The notes under the pieces are model-generated. The model was given only the letters and a program-made list of their open reading frames with translations. It was not told the origin of the DNA and made no database searches. The position numbers and the translations under genes were made by a program. A stretch of DNA of 33,938 nucleotides, taken from NCBI GenBank assembly GCA_013001975.1, contig JABDKX010000114.1, positions 1 through 33,938 of the forward strand, read 5' to 3'. Positions 19,001 to 26,766 of this stretch are shown one piece after another; positions within the stretch are counted from its first letter, which is position 1, and every line of letters begins with the position of its first letter. This DNA comes from Saprospiraceae bacterium. GTDB taxonomy: Bacteria > Bacteroidota > Bacteroidia > Chitinophagales > Saprospiraceae.

Positions 19001-19351
19001 GAGATTTCCTAAATTGAGATATAGTTTATCACTGACCATATTGCCACTAAAATATAAATCTGGTAATCCATCATTATTAATATCACCAATGGCGACGCCA
19101 GCACCTTGATAAATGAAATTCCAAATAAAGGCATGTAGTCTTTCGTTTTCTTTTATTGTATTTTGAAAATGAATATTGGAATGACTTGGAAGGACTTGTT
19201 CCAATTTTATTTGATCGATAGGATTATCCTTTTTCTTTTTCTCTGAATACGATTGATCTTGGTTACAATTTATAAAAAAGATCATGCAGCAAAAGAGAAC
19301 AATGCCATAAAGTCGGTGATTGTGATCTAAAAATAACTTCATTTGAATCAT
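16025..19351 (-). CDS. VCBS/FG-GAP repeat lipoprotein with ASPIC/UnbV domain
   Basis: The 1108-residue product is predicted to be an outer-membrane lipoprotein: lipobox FINC with Cys29 (Cys26 if it starts at the second ATG, 19342). It carries about 14 calcium-type FG-GAP/VCBS motifs of the form DxNxDGxxDLYxxN, such as DINNDGLPDLYFSGN, DFDNDGDIDFIIGNL and DFNNDGNLDFIYAGN, in two blocks expected to form seven-bladed propellers. Between them, at about residues 520-590, is an ASPIC/UnbV-like domain (GIGAQIKVYFDNQ, then TGLGKSNVVDSVTVQW). This is a known CRTAC1-like family in Bacteroidota, often beside SusC/SusD genes; none is present here. Substrate and exact role are unknown. Lipidation and propeller count are predictions. 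Confidence 0.85.
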   Translation of the reverse strand: MIQMKLFLDHNHRLYGIVLFCCMIFFINCNQDQSYSEKKKKDNPIDQIKLEQVLPSHSNIHFQNTIKENERLHAFIWNFIYQGAGVAIGDINNDGLPDLYFSGNMVSDKLYLNLGNLKFRDISGSSGIQDKLWSTGVTMVDINNDGLLDIYVCKNFFLLQRGVRANKLFINNGDLTFTESAKAYGIDDDGYSIQANFFDADNDKDLDMYLVNQPMDQYASMLANPETLKKLPFSDKLYRNDNGKFVDVTTDKKLANRSYGLSAITSDFNNDGQIDIYLCNDYDQGDQFYINQGNGDFINEISQRLNHTSYYSMGSDISDINNDGILDFITLDMAFGDHYRSKTNMKSMQPEKFWDLVEKGNYFQYPVNNLHLGYANGSYSEIGHFLNISHTDWSWSPLFVDLDLDSHNDLVISNGLLRDLRNNDFINTNLSSGNFSVNKHNFTEVLSRIPSTPISNFIYKNHGQLNFEDISTEAGFSQKGFSTGMAYGDLDKDGDMDLVINNTNAIASIFENKTADGPSNNFIKIKLKGPQENTSGIGAQIKVYFDNQVQSSTINNCRGYMSSSEMIAQTGLGKSNVVDSVTVQWNITESSLIKNPAINKTLVVDYKNSKDIRRIPQPKTKANQKQNLIDYTHKENAFNDYELQALLPHKLSQNGPFIKKGDLNGDNLEDVIVGGGPGQPSRVFFQSGGKFLFSNQPAFQKDKAYEDLDIALFDLENDGDLDIYIVSGGSQHLKSTGNNTDRLYLNDGKGTFTRSNQSLPFSNIDGQKVLIADFNKDGYSDVFIGGRSIPGQYPKGADSKLLINNEGKLEDMTKSLASDLLGLGMVTDACSGDFDNDGDTDLLVIGEWMGPTIFTNNNGQFTKSTVSNTNLTGWLWAIDKGDFDNDGDIDFIIGNLGLNNKFKASSKKPFQIFSGDLDQNGDHDVVLAKINSNQLVPLRGKECSTEELPFISEKFKTYDAFAKASLIDIYTEEVLDNALNITIENFEHFYLENSGKGQFEKVSLPREMQIGCIKDFIVKDFNNDGNLDFIYAGNHYPVEVETVRYDGNKGGIAIGSGDGTFTIVAPNKSGLYLDGDIRDLELLKVNNLTYILSTENNGKVKSNLFPKF

Positions 19352-19474
19352 TTCGATTACTAAAGTATTATTATTTTTTGAATGGCATGATTTTGCATTT
19401 ATTGGCTTTATTGAAAAATACTTTGCGCTTACGGACTTCTATTGTATTTTCAGCAAATTGAATTTAAAAGAAGA

Positions 19475-20662
19475 ATGGATTTAATAAAAGAAATAAAGAA
19501 AAAATCGAATGCCTATTATAAGCGATTGGTTGAAGTGCGGAGACATCTTCATGCAAATCCTGAATTGTCATTTAAAGAAAAAAACACAAGTGCTTTCGTT
19601 AAACAAGTTTTAAATGAATTCAAGATTCCTTATACTGATGGCTATTGCAAATATGGTATAGTAGCTGAAATTAAAGGCTCAAAAAAAGGTGATGTTATTT
19701 ATCTGAGGGGCGATATGGATGCTTTACCAATTAAGGAAACAAATAATGTTGATTACAAATCAAAAGTTGAAGGCGTTATGCATGCTTGCGGGCATGATGT
19801 TCATACCACATGTGTCTTAGGTGCGGCCATAATTTTAAATGAACTTAAGAAACACATAAAAGGAAGTATTAAAATTATTTTTCAACCCGGAGAAGAGAAA
19901 TTACCAGGAGGTGCTTCAATAATGATAAAAGAAGGCGCGATTAAAAATCCTAAAAAATCAAAAATATTAGCACAACATGTCCATCCACCATTGGAAGTCG
20001 GTAAGGTTGGTTTTCACGCTGGAGAATATATGGCTTCTGCCGATGAGATTTATTTAGAAATCATAGGAAAAGGAGGCCATGCAGCATTGCCTAGTAATTT
20101 TATTGATACCATCTTAGTGGCTTCTCAAGTCGTCTCAGCTTTACATACTGTTGTTTCACGTTTTTCTGACCCCAAAGTACCAACTGTTTTAAGTTTTGGA
20201 AAGATCTTTTCAGATGGTGGCGCAACTAATATCATTCCTGAAAAGGTGCATATTTTAGGAACCTTAAGAACAATGGATGAAGCGAATCGGGTGAAACTTC
20301 ATAAAGTAATTAAAAAACTGGTTCAAAATACCGTCAAATCTTATGGCGCGAAAGCCAAGGTCAATATCAAATACGGATACCCTACACTTTACAATGATAT
20401 TGGTCTGACTGAATCATCCATTTCTCATGCGCAAGATTTTCTGGGGTCTAAGAATGTTGTTATGTTAGAGAAGCGCATGACAGCGGAAGATTTCTCATAT
20501 TTTTCTCAAATGATGCCAGCTTGTTTTTACAGATTAGGTACAGGAAATAAAGCTAAAAATATTACTTCTCCTGTGCATACATCAACCTTTAACATAGATG
20601 AAAGGGCTATTAAAGTCGGTACTGGGCTGATGGCCTATTTGGCTTTGAAAAATAGCCAATAA
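19475..20662 (+). CDS. M20-family amidohydrolase (N-acyl amino acid / IAA-amino acid hydrolase type)
   Basis: A zinc metallohydrolase that cleaves N-acyl-amino acids or similar amides. The 395-residue product has all the M20D landmarks: RRHLHANPELSF near the N-terminus, GDMDALPI, MHACGHDVHTT with Cys and two His as metal ligands, FQPGEEKLPGGA, AQHVHPPLEVGKVG, the dimerisation-domain motif GKGGHAALP, and HTSTFNIDE at the end. The ATG at 19475 is preceded by AAAAGAAGA and gives the usual family start; a TTG at 19442 would add an unlikely N-terminal tail. The natural substrate cannot be told from sequence. The gene stands alone between the divergent lipoprotein gene and the response regulator. 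Confidence 0.9.
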   Translation: MDLIKEIKKKSNAYYKRLVEVRRHLHANPELSFKEKNTSAFVKQVLNEFKIPYTDGYCKYGIVAEIKGSKKGDVIYLRGDMDALPIKETNNVDYKSKVEGVMHACGHDVHTTCVLGAAIILNELKKHIKGSIKIIFQPGEEKLPGGASIMIKEGAIKNPKKSKILAQHVHPPLEVGKVGFHAGEYMASADEIYLEIIGKGGHAALPSNFIDTILVASQVVSALHTVVSRFSDPKVPTVLSFGKIFSDGGATNIIPEKVHILGTLRTMDEANRVKLHKVIKKLVQNTVKSYGAKAKVNIKYGYPTLYNDIGLTESSISHAQDFLGSKNVVMLEKRMTAEDFSYFSQMMPACFYRLGTGNKAKNITSPVHTSTFNIDERAIKVGTGLMAYLALKNSQ

Positions 20663-20674
20663 TGGGTTAAAATT

Positions 20675-20695
20675 AACATATTAATAAAATATGTT
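20675..20695 (+). terminator. Weak hairpin after the amidohydrolase gene
   Basis: An eight-base stem (20675-20682 with 20688-20695) with loop AATAA lies 12 bases after the stop. It has little GC and no clean T-run, so its use as a terminator is doubtful. Confidence 0.3.
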
Positions 20696-20782
20696 ATTTG
20701 TAAACAACTTTATATTAGTATTATATACATTATTATAAATTTTAATGTATTTTAGCGTTTCATATAATAAGATAAGAAAACT

Positions 20783-22057
20783 ATGGCTAAAATACTCATT
20801 GTTGATGATGATCAGAGCATAAGAAGAACGCTTAAAGACATTTTAGAATTCGAAAAATACGATGTTGATGAGGCTGAAGATGGGCTGACTTGCATAGTAA
20901 AAGTTAAGCAAGAAAAGTATGATGTCATTATTTTGGATATCAAAATGCCCAAAATGGATGGGATGGATGCCATAGACAGACTTCAAGACTTATATCCAGA
21001 TATTCCTGTTATCATGATCAGTGGTCATGGAGATATCGATACAGCTGTTGAAGCTGTAAAAAAAGGAGCGTTTGATTTCTTATCCAAACCACCAGATTTA
21101 AACAGACTTTTAATTACTGTTAGAAATGCATTGGACAAATCATCTTTGATTGTTCAGAAGAAAAAATTACAGAAAAAAGTCCGAAAATCGAAGGTGGCAG
21201 AGATCGTTGGGTCTTCCCCAGCTATCAATATGATTAAGCAAACAATAGAAAAAGTTGCACCAACTGATGCCAGAGTTTTAGTTCAAGGTCCAAATGGATC
21301 AGGTAAAGAATTGGTTGCGAGATGGTTACATGAAAAAAGTGGGAGAAAGACAGGACCTATCATTGAAGTAAATTGTGCTGCCATTCCTGCTGAATTAATC
21401 GAATCAGAATTATTTGGGCATGAAAAAGGATCATTTACTTCTGCCCACAAGCAACGCATTGGTAAATTTGAGTTGGCAAATAAAGGAACACTATTTTTGG
21501 ATGAGGTGGGTGATATGAGTTTGAGTGCCCAGGCAAAAGTACTGCGTGTACTGCAAGAGAGTAGAATTATGCGTGTAGGTGGTGAAAAGCAGATAGGCGT
21601 TGATGTTAGAGTTGTAGCTGCTACAAATAAGGATCTTCGAAAAGAAATAGCTAAAGGTAATTTCCGAGAAGATTTATTTCACAGATTGGCTGTAATAATA
21701 ATGCATGTTCCTTCATTAAATGAAAGAAGAACTGATATTCCAGACTTAGTTGAACACTTTAACGGTCAAATATGTAAAGAATATGGTGTTGCACCTAAAG
21801 GCATTGATGCCAATGCAATGAAAGAGTTACAAAGTATTAATTGGACAGGTAATATTAGAGAGTTACGCAACGTTGTAGAGAGGTTAATTATACTGAGTAA
21901 AGAAAAAATTACAAAGAAAGATGTCATCGATTACGCTGTTTCTTTAAGTAATAGAAGAGATAGCTTGCAGGATTTATTTGATAAGTTTAATAGTTTTGCA
22001 GAATTGAGAACATATCTTGAAAAAGAATTTGAAAAATATAAGGGCGTTTTAGCATAA
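20783..22057 (+). CDS. NtrC-type response regulator lacking the DNA-binding domain
   Basis: The 424-residue product has a receiver domain (acidic pocket Asp8-Asp10, phosphoacceptor Asp52, Ser80, Lys102) and a sigma-54-type AAA+ domain: Walker A GPNGSGKE (169-176), GSFTSA at 216-221 in place of the GAFTGA sigma-54 contact loop, Walker B LFLDEVGD (Asp240, Glu241), sensor motifs AATNKDL and NFREDLFHRL, and the WTGNIRELRNVVERL end. It stops at about 45 residues past this point, at ELRTYLEKEFEKYKGVLA, where a Fis-type helix-turn-helix is expected; the next gene starts 15 bases later, so no remnant of it fits. The family usually has 440-470 residues. No partner histidine kinase is present. The 120-base upstream gap holds only an imperfect -7 box (TATTTTAG, 20748). 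Confidence 0.9.
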   Translation: MAKILIVDDDQSIRRTLKDILEFEKYDVDEAEDGLTCIVKVKQEKYDVIILDIKMPKMDGMDAIDRLQDLYPDIPVIMISGHGDIDTAVEAVKKGAFDFLSKPPDLNRLLITVRNALDKSSLIVQKKKLQKKVRKSKVAEIVGSSPAINMIKQTIEKVAPTDARVLVQGPNGSGKELVARWLHEKSGRKTGPIIEVNCAAIPAELIESELFGHEKGSFTSAHKQRIGKFELANKGTLFLDEVGDMSLSAQAKVLRVLQESRIMRVGGEKQIGVDVRVVAATNKDLRKEIAKGNFREDLFHRLAVIIMHVPSLNERRTDIPDLVEHFNGQICKEYGVAPKGIDANAMKELQSINWTGNIRELRNVVERLIILSKEKITKKDVIDYAVSLSNRRDSLQDLFDKFNSFAELRTYLEKEFEKYKGVLA

Positions 22058-22072
22058 AATAATCAGCAATAT

Positions 22073-22777
22073 ATGAGTACGGAGAACAACTTAAAAAAGT
22101 GGACAAAGATAAAAGGGGAGAACTCATGGACAATGTTCAAAGTAATCGCAGAGTTTGTAGATGGTTTTGAAAAACTTAACACCCTTGGACCTTGTATTTC
22201 TATTTTCGGATCTGCACGTACCAAGCCAGATCAAAAGTATTACCAACTAACGGTCGAAATTGCTCGTAAACTAGTAAAAGAAGGTTTTGGCATTATCAGT
22301 GGCGGTGGTCCAGGAATAATGGAAGCTGCCAATAAAGGTGCTCATTTAGAAAGCGGTTTATCTGTTGGATTAAATATTGAGTTACCGTTTGAACAATCTG
22401 GAAACCAATACATCGATCCTGACAAAAACTTAGATCACAGATACTTTTTCGTAAGAAAAGTGATGTTTGTCAAATATTCTCAAGCATTTGTTGTAATGCC
22501 TGGGGGATTTGGAACATTAGATGAGCTTTTCGAAACGCTTACACTTATACAAACAGACAAAATATCAGATGTGCCTATTATTCTTGTAGGTTCTGATTTT
22601 TGGACTGGACTTATTGCTTGGGTTAAATCAACCGTTCTTGGTGAGTTTAATAACATCGCAGCTAAAGACCTTGATTTAATTCCAATAGTTGATTCTTCAG
22701 ATGAGGTTGTAAAAATTATAACTGATTACTATGGTGACTCTTCTGGCAATATCCTTGAACCAAACTACGAGCTCTAG
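22073..22777 (+). CDS. LOG-family Rossmann-fold protein (TIGR00730)
   Basis: Members of this family hydrolyse cytokinin riboside 5'-monophosphates or related nucleotides (phosphoribohydrolase activity); in most bacteria the physiological substrate is unclear. The 234-residue product has the family motifs ISIFGSARTKPD (42-53), ISGGGPGIMEAANKGA (75-90), and the active-site PGGFGTLDE (143-151). It begins 15 bases after the response regulator and is probably co-transcribed with it. Its stop codon (22775-22777) overlaps, on the other strand, the stop of the small HTH ORF (22774-22776). Confidence 0.92.
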   Translation: MSTENNLKKWTKIKGENSWTMFKVIAEFVDGFEKLNTLGPCISIFGSARTKPDQKYYQLTVEIARKLVKEGFGIISGGGPGIMEAANKGAHLESGLSVGLNIELPFEQSGNQYIDPDKNLDHRYFFVRKVMFVKYSQAFVVMPGGFGTLDELFETLTLIQTDKISDVPIILVGSDFWTGLIAWVKSTVLGEFNNIAAKDLDLIPIVDSSDEVVKIITDYYGDSSGNILEPNYEL

Positions 22778-22977
22778 GAAACTTGGCTCATCTTATGAAT
22801 GTGTAATACACCATAAGAAAAAGCAATTCTTACCATATCAGCTCCATTTTTTGCATCTAACTTTTTAAGAAGATTTCTTCTATAAGTTATTATGGTATGT
22901 GGAGAAAGATGAATTTGGGTAGATATTTCATTAGAATGAAGTATTTCATAATTTGAGTTATCAATTGATAGTATCAA
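22774..22977 (-). pseudogene. Orphan LuxR/GerE-type HTH, probably a gene remnant
   Basis: The 67-residue ORF matches the C-terminal part of Bacteroidota LuxR-type regulators: NEISTQIHLSPHTIITYRRNLLKKL is the recognition region and DAKNGADMVRIAFSYGVL the last helix. The expected start of the domain (LTxREREVLxLI) is not recognisable, and in the same frame two TGA stops lie shortly upstream. The only start is a TTG at 22977, with no methionine. It lies 38 bases after the porin stop on the same strand. It could be a decayed regulator whose 5' part is gone, or a real small DNA-binding protein; I favour the first. Confidence 0.55.
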
Positions 22978-23015
22978 AAGATGAAAAAGGTAAACACTTG
23001 GTCAGAAAAATATCT

Positions 23016-24905
23016 TTAGTCAGTTATGATCCATCTGATGCCCATACGAAATTTGGCATCAAACTGTGGATAGTTTATGATTTGATAGTGTACCTCTTTT
23101 TGAATGGCATCAACGACATTGTTGTATCTGAAAAAGATTCTGAAATCATCAACTTTAAAGACACCATATAATTCACTGTAGGGGTAAAACTCATTTTCTT
23201 GATCTGTTGGGTAGAATCCACCAATAATCGGCATATAGTTTATAGCACCATCATATCGTGTATTATAAAACAACACACCTATTTTAGCTAATAACCTTTT
23301 TTTAAATAAATGACTCTGCAGATATAAATTATGTTGGGAGTAGAAAGTGGGTAATTGATAAATATTGTCAGTAAAAGTTTGATATACACCAGAGTTTTCC
23401 AAGCCAATAAATTTCCAAAATAATCTTTGTTTTATGGTTGCTTGAAAATATTCAGTTGATCCATCTAGTTGGTCAAACAATGCATTTTTATTCAGATATA
23501 TCGGTTTATCAAGCAGTCCACTGTTTATTTCAAAACTCAACCCTAAAGATTGTAATGATAACTTACCACCTAGATGAAGGCTATTAAATTTCGAAAAATC
23601 ATTCTTGTAAGCTAATTGACTCGTGATGTAAATCTCTTCTTGAATTAATGAAGGATCAGTTCTAAGAATATTGGTGTAGAGATCAATTTCAATTTGCTTT
23701 ATGGGTGTGATATTAAGATTGCCTAGCAACTGAAAATTACCTGCATTTTGACCAACTCCTAAGTGCGCACGTCCTTGTAATTGACTGACGTTTCCGATCT
23801 CATAATTTATTTTTGCTGAAAGTGCAAGGTCGTGTTTTAGGGAAGTATCGAAACTGTTATTGTAGGATAGCAAATTGTAGTTTATACCCAAGCTCAGATC
23901 AAATTGCTTTGATTTAAAACTGACATCCAATTGATTGATCAACCTGTTTATTTTATTTATAAACCGGACGCCTCTTGTGTCCGTTAAAAAATTTGAATAA
24001 ACCAATGAATCTTGCGATGTTGATGCACCTTCATCTCCGTATCTGTAAAACCCATGCTCAAAACTTACTTGGTGATGCAATTCAAATTTTTCATTTTTTG
24101 TAAGCCAAAAATTATCCATGGCATATGTGAAGTGTTGGTGACGAGTCACACCTTGGCTTGAAAGTAGAGTAGGAGCTGACCCTCTAGGATTTCTTATTGA
24201 TCCTGTAAAAATGCCATTTAAATCGTAGGCCATGGTATCGATACCACCACTGTGCAATTCATTGAAATTATTAGCCAAAAAACTGATAAACAGATTATGT
24301 TTTTTTTCTTCGTTTTTCTTCCAGTAACCAACAGCCAACGAAGTTGCTTTTGTCTCTTGTGACGGATAAAAACCTTCTTGTTTAATCCTGTCAAAATCTA
24401 TTGAAAGATTGACATCATTCGCAAAATTTCTTGTGAAGGTGGCTTTGACTTCAAAATTATCTTGACCAGCTAATGGTGAAAAAGATAAGTCATTAAATGG
24501 TCTGTTTATATCATAATATTTTATAGAGTTCAGATCTTTTTTATATAAGTCGTATTGATGAAATCCGACGTCTGTAAAAATATCTCTTGTTGGTTTGTAT
24601 ACAATGGGCAATTGTGAAGATCCATAGTTTCCTAAGTTCAATGCCGCAGTTTCAAATTGCCTATGCTTAGCAAATATTTCAAAACCTAATAATGTGGTAT
24701 CTTCAAACGCAACTTTTTGTGAAATGTCTCTAAGTTGAATATAATTAACGTAAGGCTCTTCTAACTCAAGTTGATTTTCAGTGTTAGAAGCGGAACTGCC
24801 ACCAGCTCCTCGTGTAACGAAATCTGGTGGATTCTGTGAAAATCCTGTTTGAAAGTTTGCAAAAACTAAAAAAAGCAAAAAATATATTGAAGTCTTTTTA
24901 TTCAA
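23016..24905 (-). CDS. Putative outer-membrane porin (Porin_10-like)
   Basis: The 629-residue product starts with a signal peptide (MNKKTSIYFLLFLVFANFQTGFSQ). The remainder alternates hydrophobic and polar residues in many short strands with Tyr/Phe girdles, and the motifs GFEIFAKHRQFETAALNLGNYGSSQLPIV and VGFHQYDLYKKDLNSIKYYDINRPFNDLSF are typical of the putative porin family in Bacteroidota. It ends in FRMGIRWIITD, a barrel-like last strand. The function is probably passive or substrate-specific transport across the outer membrane; the substrate is unknown. The gene stands with its own upstream gap of 177 bases to the divergent 146-residue gene, in which I see no clear promoter. Confidence 0.78.
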   Translation of the reverse strand: MNKKTSIYFLLFLVFANFQTGFSQNPPDFVTRGAGGSSASNTENQLELEEPYVNYIQLRDISQKVAFEDTTLLGFEIFAKHRQFETAALNLGNYGSSQLPIVYKPTRDIFTDVGFHQYDLYKKDLNSIKYYDINRPFNDLSFSPLAGQDNFEVKATFTRNFANDVNLSIDFDRIKQEGFYPSQETKATSLAVGYWKKNEEKKHNLFISFLANNFNELHSGGIDTMAYDLNGIFTGSIRNPRGSAPTLLSSQGVTRHQHFTYAMDNFWLTKNEKFELHHQVSFEHGFYRYGDEGASTSQDSLVYSNFLTDTRGVRFINKINRLINQLDVSFKSKQFDLSLGINYNLLSYNNSFDTSLKHDLALSAKINYEIGNVSQLQGRAHLGVGQNAGNFQLLGNLNITPIKQIEIDLYTNILRTDPSLIQEEIYITSQLAYKNDFSKFNSLHLGGKLSLQSLGLSFEINSGLLDKPIYLNKNALFDQLDGSTEYFQATIKQRLFWKFIGLENSGVYQTFTDNIYQLPTFYSQHNLYLQSHLFKKRLLAKIGVLFYNTRYDGAINYMPIIGGFYPTDQENEFYPYSELYGVFKVDDFRIFFRYNNVVDAIQKEVHYQIINYPQFDAKFRMGIRWIITD

Positions 24906-25082
24906 AATGAAATGAGCTTATCTGAGTTTTTATTAATAGCTGTGGCATAATAGAACATGAACTGCATTTATTCAAGACATATTTTAATTGTGCAAGTTAA
25001 TCTTATTATAATTTTTTACGATAATAATGTTGAAGGATTTAAATTGCAGTGATTTTCATTTATAAATCATAAAATTATCATA

Positions 25083-25523
25083 ATGAAATTGAAATCTCTT
25101 TACAAGTTAGAAAAGAAAGCAAAGGAAGTATGGATTGTCTCTCCTGACCTCTACTATGATACAGAAAATGATGAATTTAAAAATATTGTAACGCACAATC
25201 TTCATAATAATACGAAGTATCGGTACATTGTTCCCAACACCAGATCTGTTATAAAGCATTTGAATAAATACCAAAAAGATCAGACGATTCCAAAAGATTT
25301 GACCAAAGAGATGTTTCTTTTATTGCCTCCTTCAGAATTTAATCCTTTTTTAAATGAGTTGGCAATTTATGATCCCAATGGGAGCAAACCAGTAGCTTGT
25401 TTGGCTGTTTGGCGAGATTGCAATGAATCAGACGAAGTACTTAGTTTTGATAAGGACATGACACTTGAACTGGTAAAGAGATTTAAAACATTATGGAAAA
25501 AGTATAAAAGAGAAAATCCATAA
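25083..25523 (+). CDS. Unknown 146-residue soluble protein
   Basis: I do not recognise this gene with confidence. The product is soluble, charged, with no signal peptide or membrane segment. It opens with a basic helix (MKLKSLYKLEKKAKE), then a hydrophobic strand VWIVSPDLYYDT, a conserved-looking block KYRYIVPNTRSVIKHLNKY (about 40-58), LLLPPSEFNPFLNELAIYDP, and a basic C-terminal helix FKTLWKKYKRENP. The strand plus KYRYIVP block recalls small regions found in phospholipase-D-like or effector-associated proteins, but no HKD motif or other catalytic motif is visible. It is monocistronic, diverges from the porin gene and ends at a terminator shared with the SPFH gene. Confidence 0.7.
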   Translation: MKLKSLYKLEKKAKEVWIVSPDLYYDTENDEFKNIVTHNLHNNTKYRYIVPNTRSVIKHLNKYQKDQTIPKDLTKEMFLLLPPSEFNPFLNELAIYDPNGSKPVACLAVWRDCNESDEVLSFDKDMTLELVKRFKTLWKKYKRENP

Positions 25524-25531
25524 TTCAGAAT

Positions 25532-25561
25532 AAAAAAAGACGTATAAATTTATACGCCTTT
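25532..25561. terminator. Bidirectional terminator between the unknown gene and the SPFH gene
   Basis: The perfect 16-base palindrome at 25541-25556 is extended by further pairs (A38-T59 region) and flanked by seven A on the left. Read on the minus strand it ends in a run of T and serves the SPFH gene (stop at 25585); on the plus strand the T-run is weaker. Confidence 0.8.
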
Positions 25562-25584
25562 GCTATTATTAAATCAATTTCTTG

Positions 25585-26529
25585 CTAGTTTATTTTTTTT
25601 TGGTTCTTACCTGATCCAATTGTTTTTTCTTTCATAGCTTCTCCCAATTGTTGCGAAGTTGCAAAGGAAGTTACCATTTGTGTCAACATATCTGAACCAG
25701 AAGTAGGTGAGTTAGGTAGTAAAATAATATTACTGTTAGAATTCTCACCCATTGATTGTAGTGTATCATAATGTTGCGTCACCACAATTAAAGCAGAGGC
25801 TTCTTGACTGTTGATTCCAACATTATTTAATACTTCAACACTTTCTTCAAGTCCTTTGGCAATCTCTCTTCTTTGATCAGCTATACCTTGACCTTGTAAT
25901 CGTTTACTTTCTGCCTCGGCTTTCGCTTTTGCTACAATTCTAATTCTTTCTGCTTCACCTTCATATTCTGCTGCGATTTTTTCTCTTTCTGAAGCATTGA
26001 TTCGATTCATCGCTTCTTTAACTTGACTATCAGGATCAATGTCGGTTACTAACGCTTTAACAATATCGTATCCATAGTCATTCATAGCTTGTTTTAATTC
26101 ATTTTGAATGGCAACCGCAATGTCATCTTTTTTGACGAAGACATCATCTAATTTCATTTTTGGAACTTGTGCACGTACCACATCAAAAACATATGCTGTG
26201 ATTTGATCATGCGGATTTTGAAGTTTGTAAACCGCTTCAAAAATCTTGTCTCTTAAAACTAAGAACTGCACTGATATTTTCATTCTTACAAATACATCAT
26301 CAAATGTTTTCGTTTCAACTACAACATCTAATTGTTGAATTCGAAGATTTACTCTTCCAGCAAGTCTGTCAATGAATGGAATTTTAAATTGTAGACCAGA
26401 ACTTCTGATACTGTTGAACCTTCCAAACCGTTCAACTATAGCAGCTGTTTCTTGTCTTACAGTAAATAATCCTAATAATAAGGTTATAACGGCAAAAAAT
26501 CCAATGGGGATCAATAATTCTAAAGGCAT
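25585..26529 (-). CDS. SPFH/Band 7 (stomatin/prohibitin-like) membrane protein
   Basis: The 314-residue product has one N-terminal membrane segment (about 4-24, IPIGFFAVITLLLGLFTV), then the SPFH domain: ETAAIVERFGRFNSI, SGLQFKIPFIDRL, RIQQLDVVVETKTFDDVFV, and the AMNDYGYDIVKALVTDIDPD motif near 145-165. A long Glu/Lys/Ala-rich coiled coil follows (about 170-225, AEYEGEAERIRIVAKAKAEAESKRLQGQG). It ends in a low-complexity polar tail. The family forms large oligomeric rings at membranes; the closest types are stomatin/slipin or plant HIR proteins. A partner NfeD gene, common for slipins, is not adjacent, so the specific role is unknown. Confidence 0.9.
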   Translation of the reverse strand: MPLELLIPIGFFAVITLLLGLFTVRQETAAIVERFGRFNSIRSSGLQFKIPFIDRLAGRVNLRIQQLDVVVETKTFDDVFVRMKISVQFLVLRDKIFEAVYKLQNPHDQITAYVFDVVRAQVPKMKLDDVFVKKDDIAVAIQNELKQAMNDYGYDIVKALVTDIDPDSQVKEAMNRINASEREKIAAEYEGEAERIRIVAKAKAEAESKRLQGQGIADQRREIAKGLEESVEVLNNVGINSQEASALIVVTQHYDTLQSMGENSNSNIILLPNSPTSGSDMLTQMVTSFATSQQLGEAMKEKTIGSGKNQKKIN

Positions 26530-26741
26530 ATTTTTTTGTTTTTAATTTATATTAATTGGTCGTTCTTATATATAACATTAGGTGAATGAAGATAATTCAA
26601 TTTTAATATTTTCTTCTACCAAGTCTCAATGATTTATAGTTAAAATTTATGATTCTATCTGCCAAATTTATCAAGAATGATCAATTTTAGTAATTAACAA
26701 CTATTTAAGGAGTTGAAATCGCTATAGTTTGGGAGTCTTTT

Positions 26742-26749
26742 TATCTTTG
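26742..26749 (+). promoter_or_regulatory. -7 promoter box for the His-rich lipoprotein-recN unit
   Basis: TATCTTTG is a perfect Bacteroidota TAnnTTTG box followed by CGC, 17 bases before the ATG at 26767, which implies a leader of roughly a dozen bases. A matching TTTG at the ideal upstream spacing is not present. The 237-base gap in which it lies shows nothing else I can name. Confidence 0.6.
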
Positions 26750-26766
26750 CGCAATAAATTTGAACT

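Noticed and set aside
22953-23171. Plus-strand ORF of 72 codons between the HTH ORF and the porin
   Set aside because: It is antisense to the porin 3' end and the HTH region and shows no family features.
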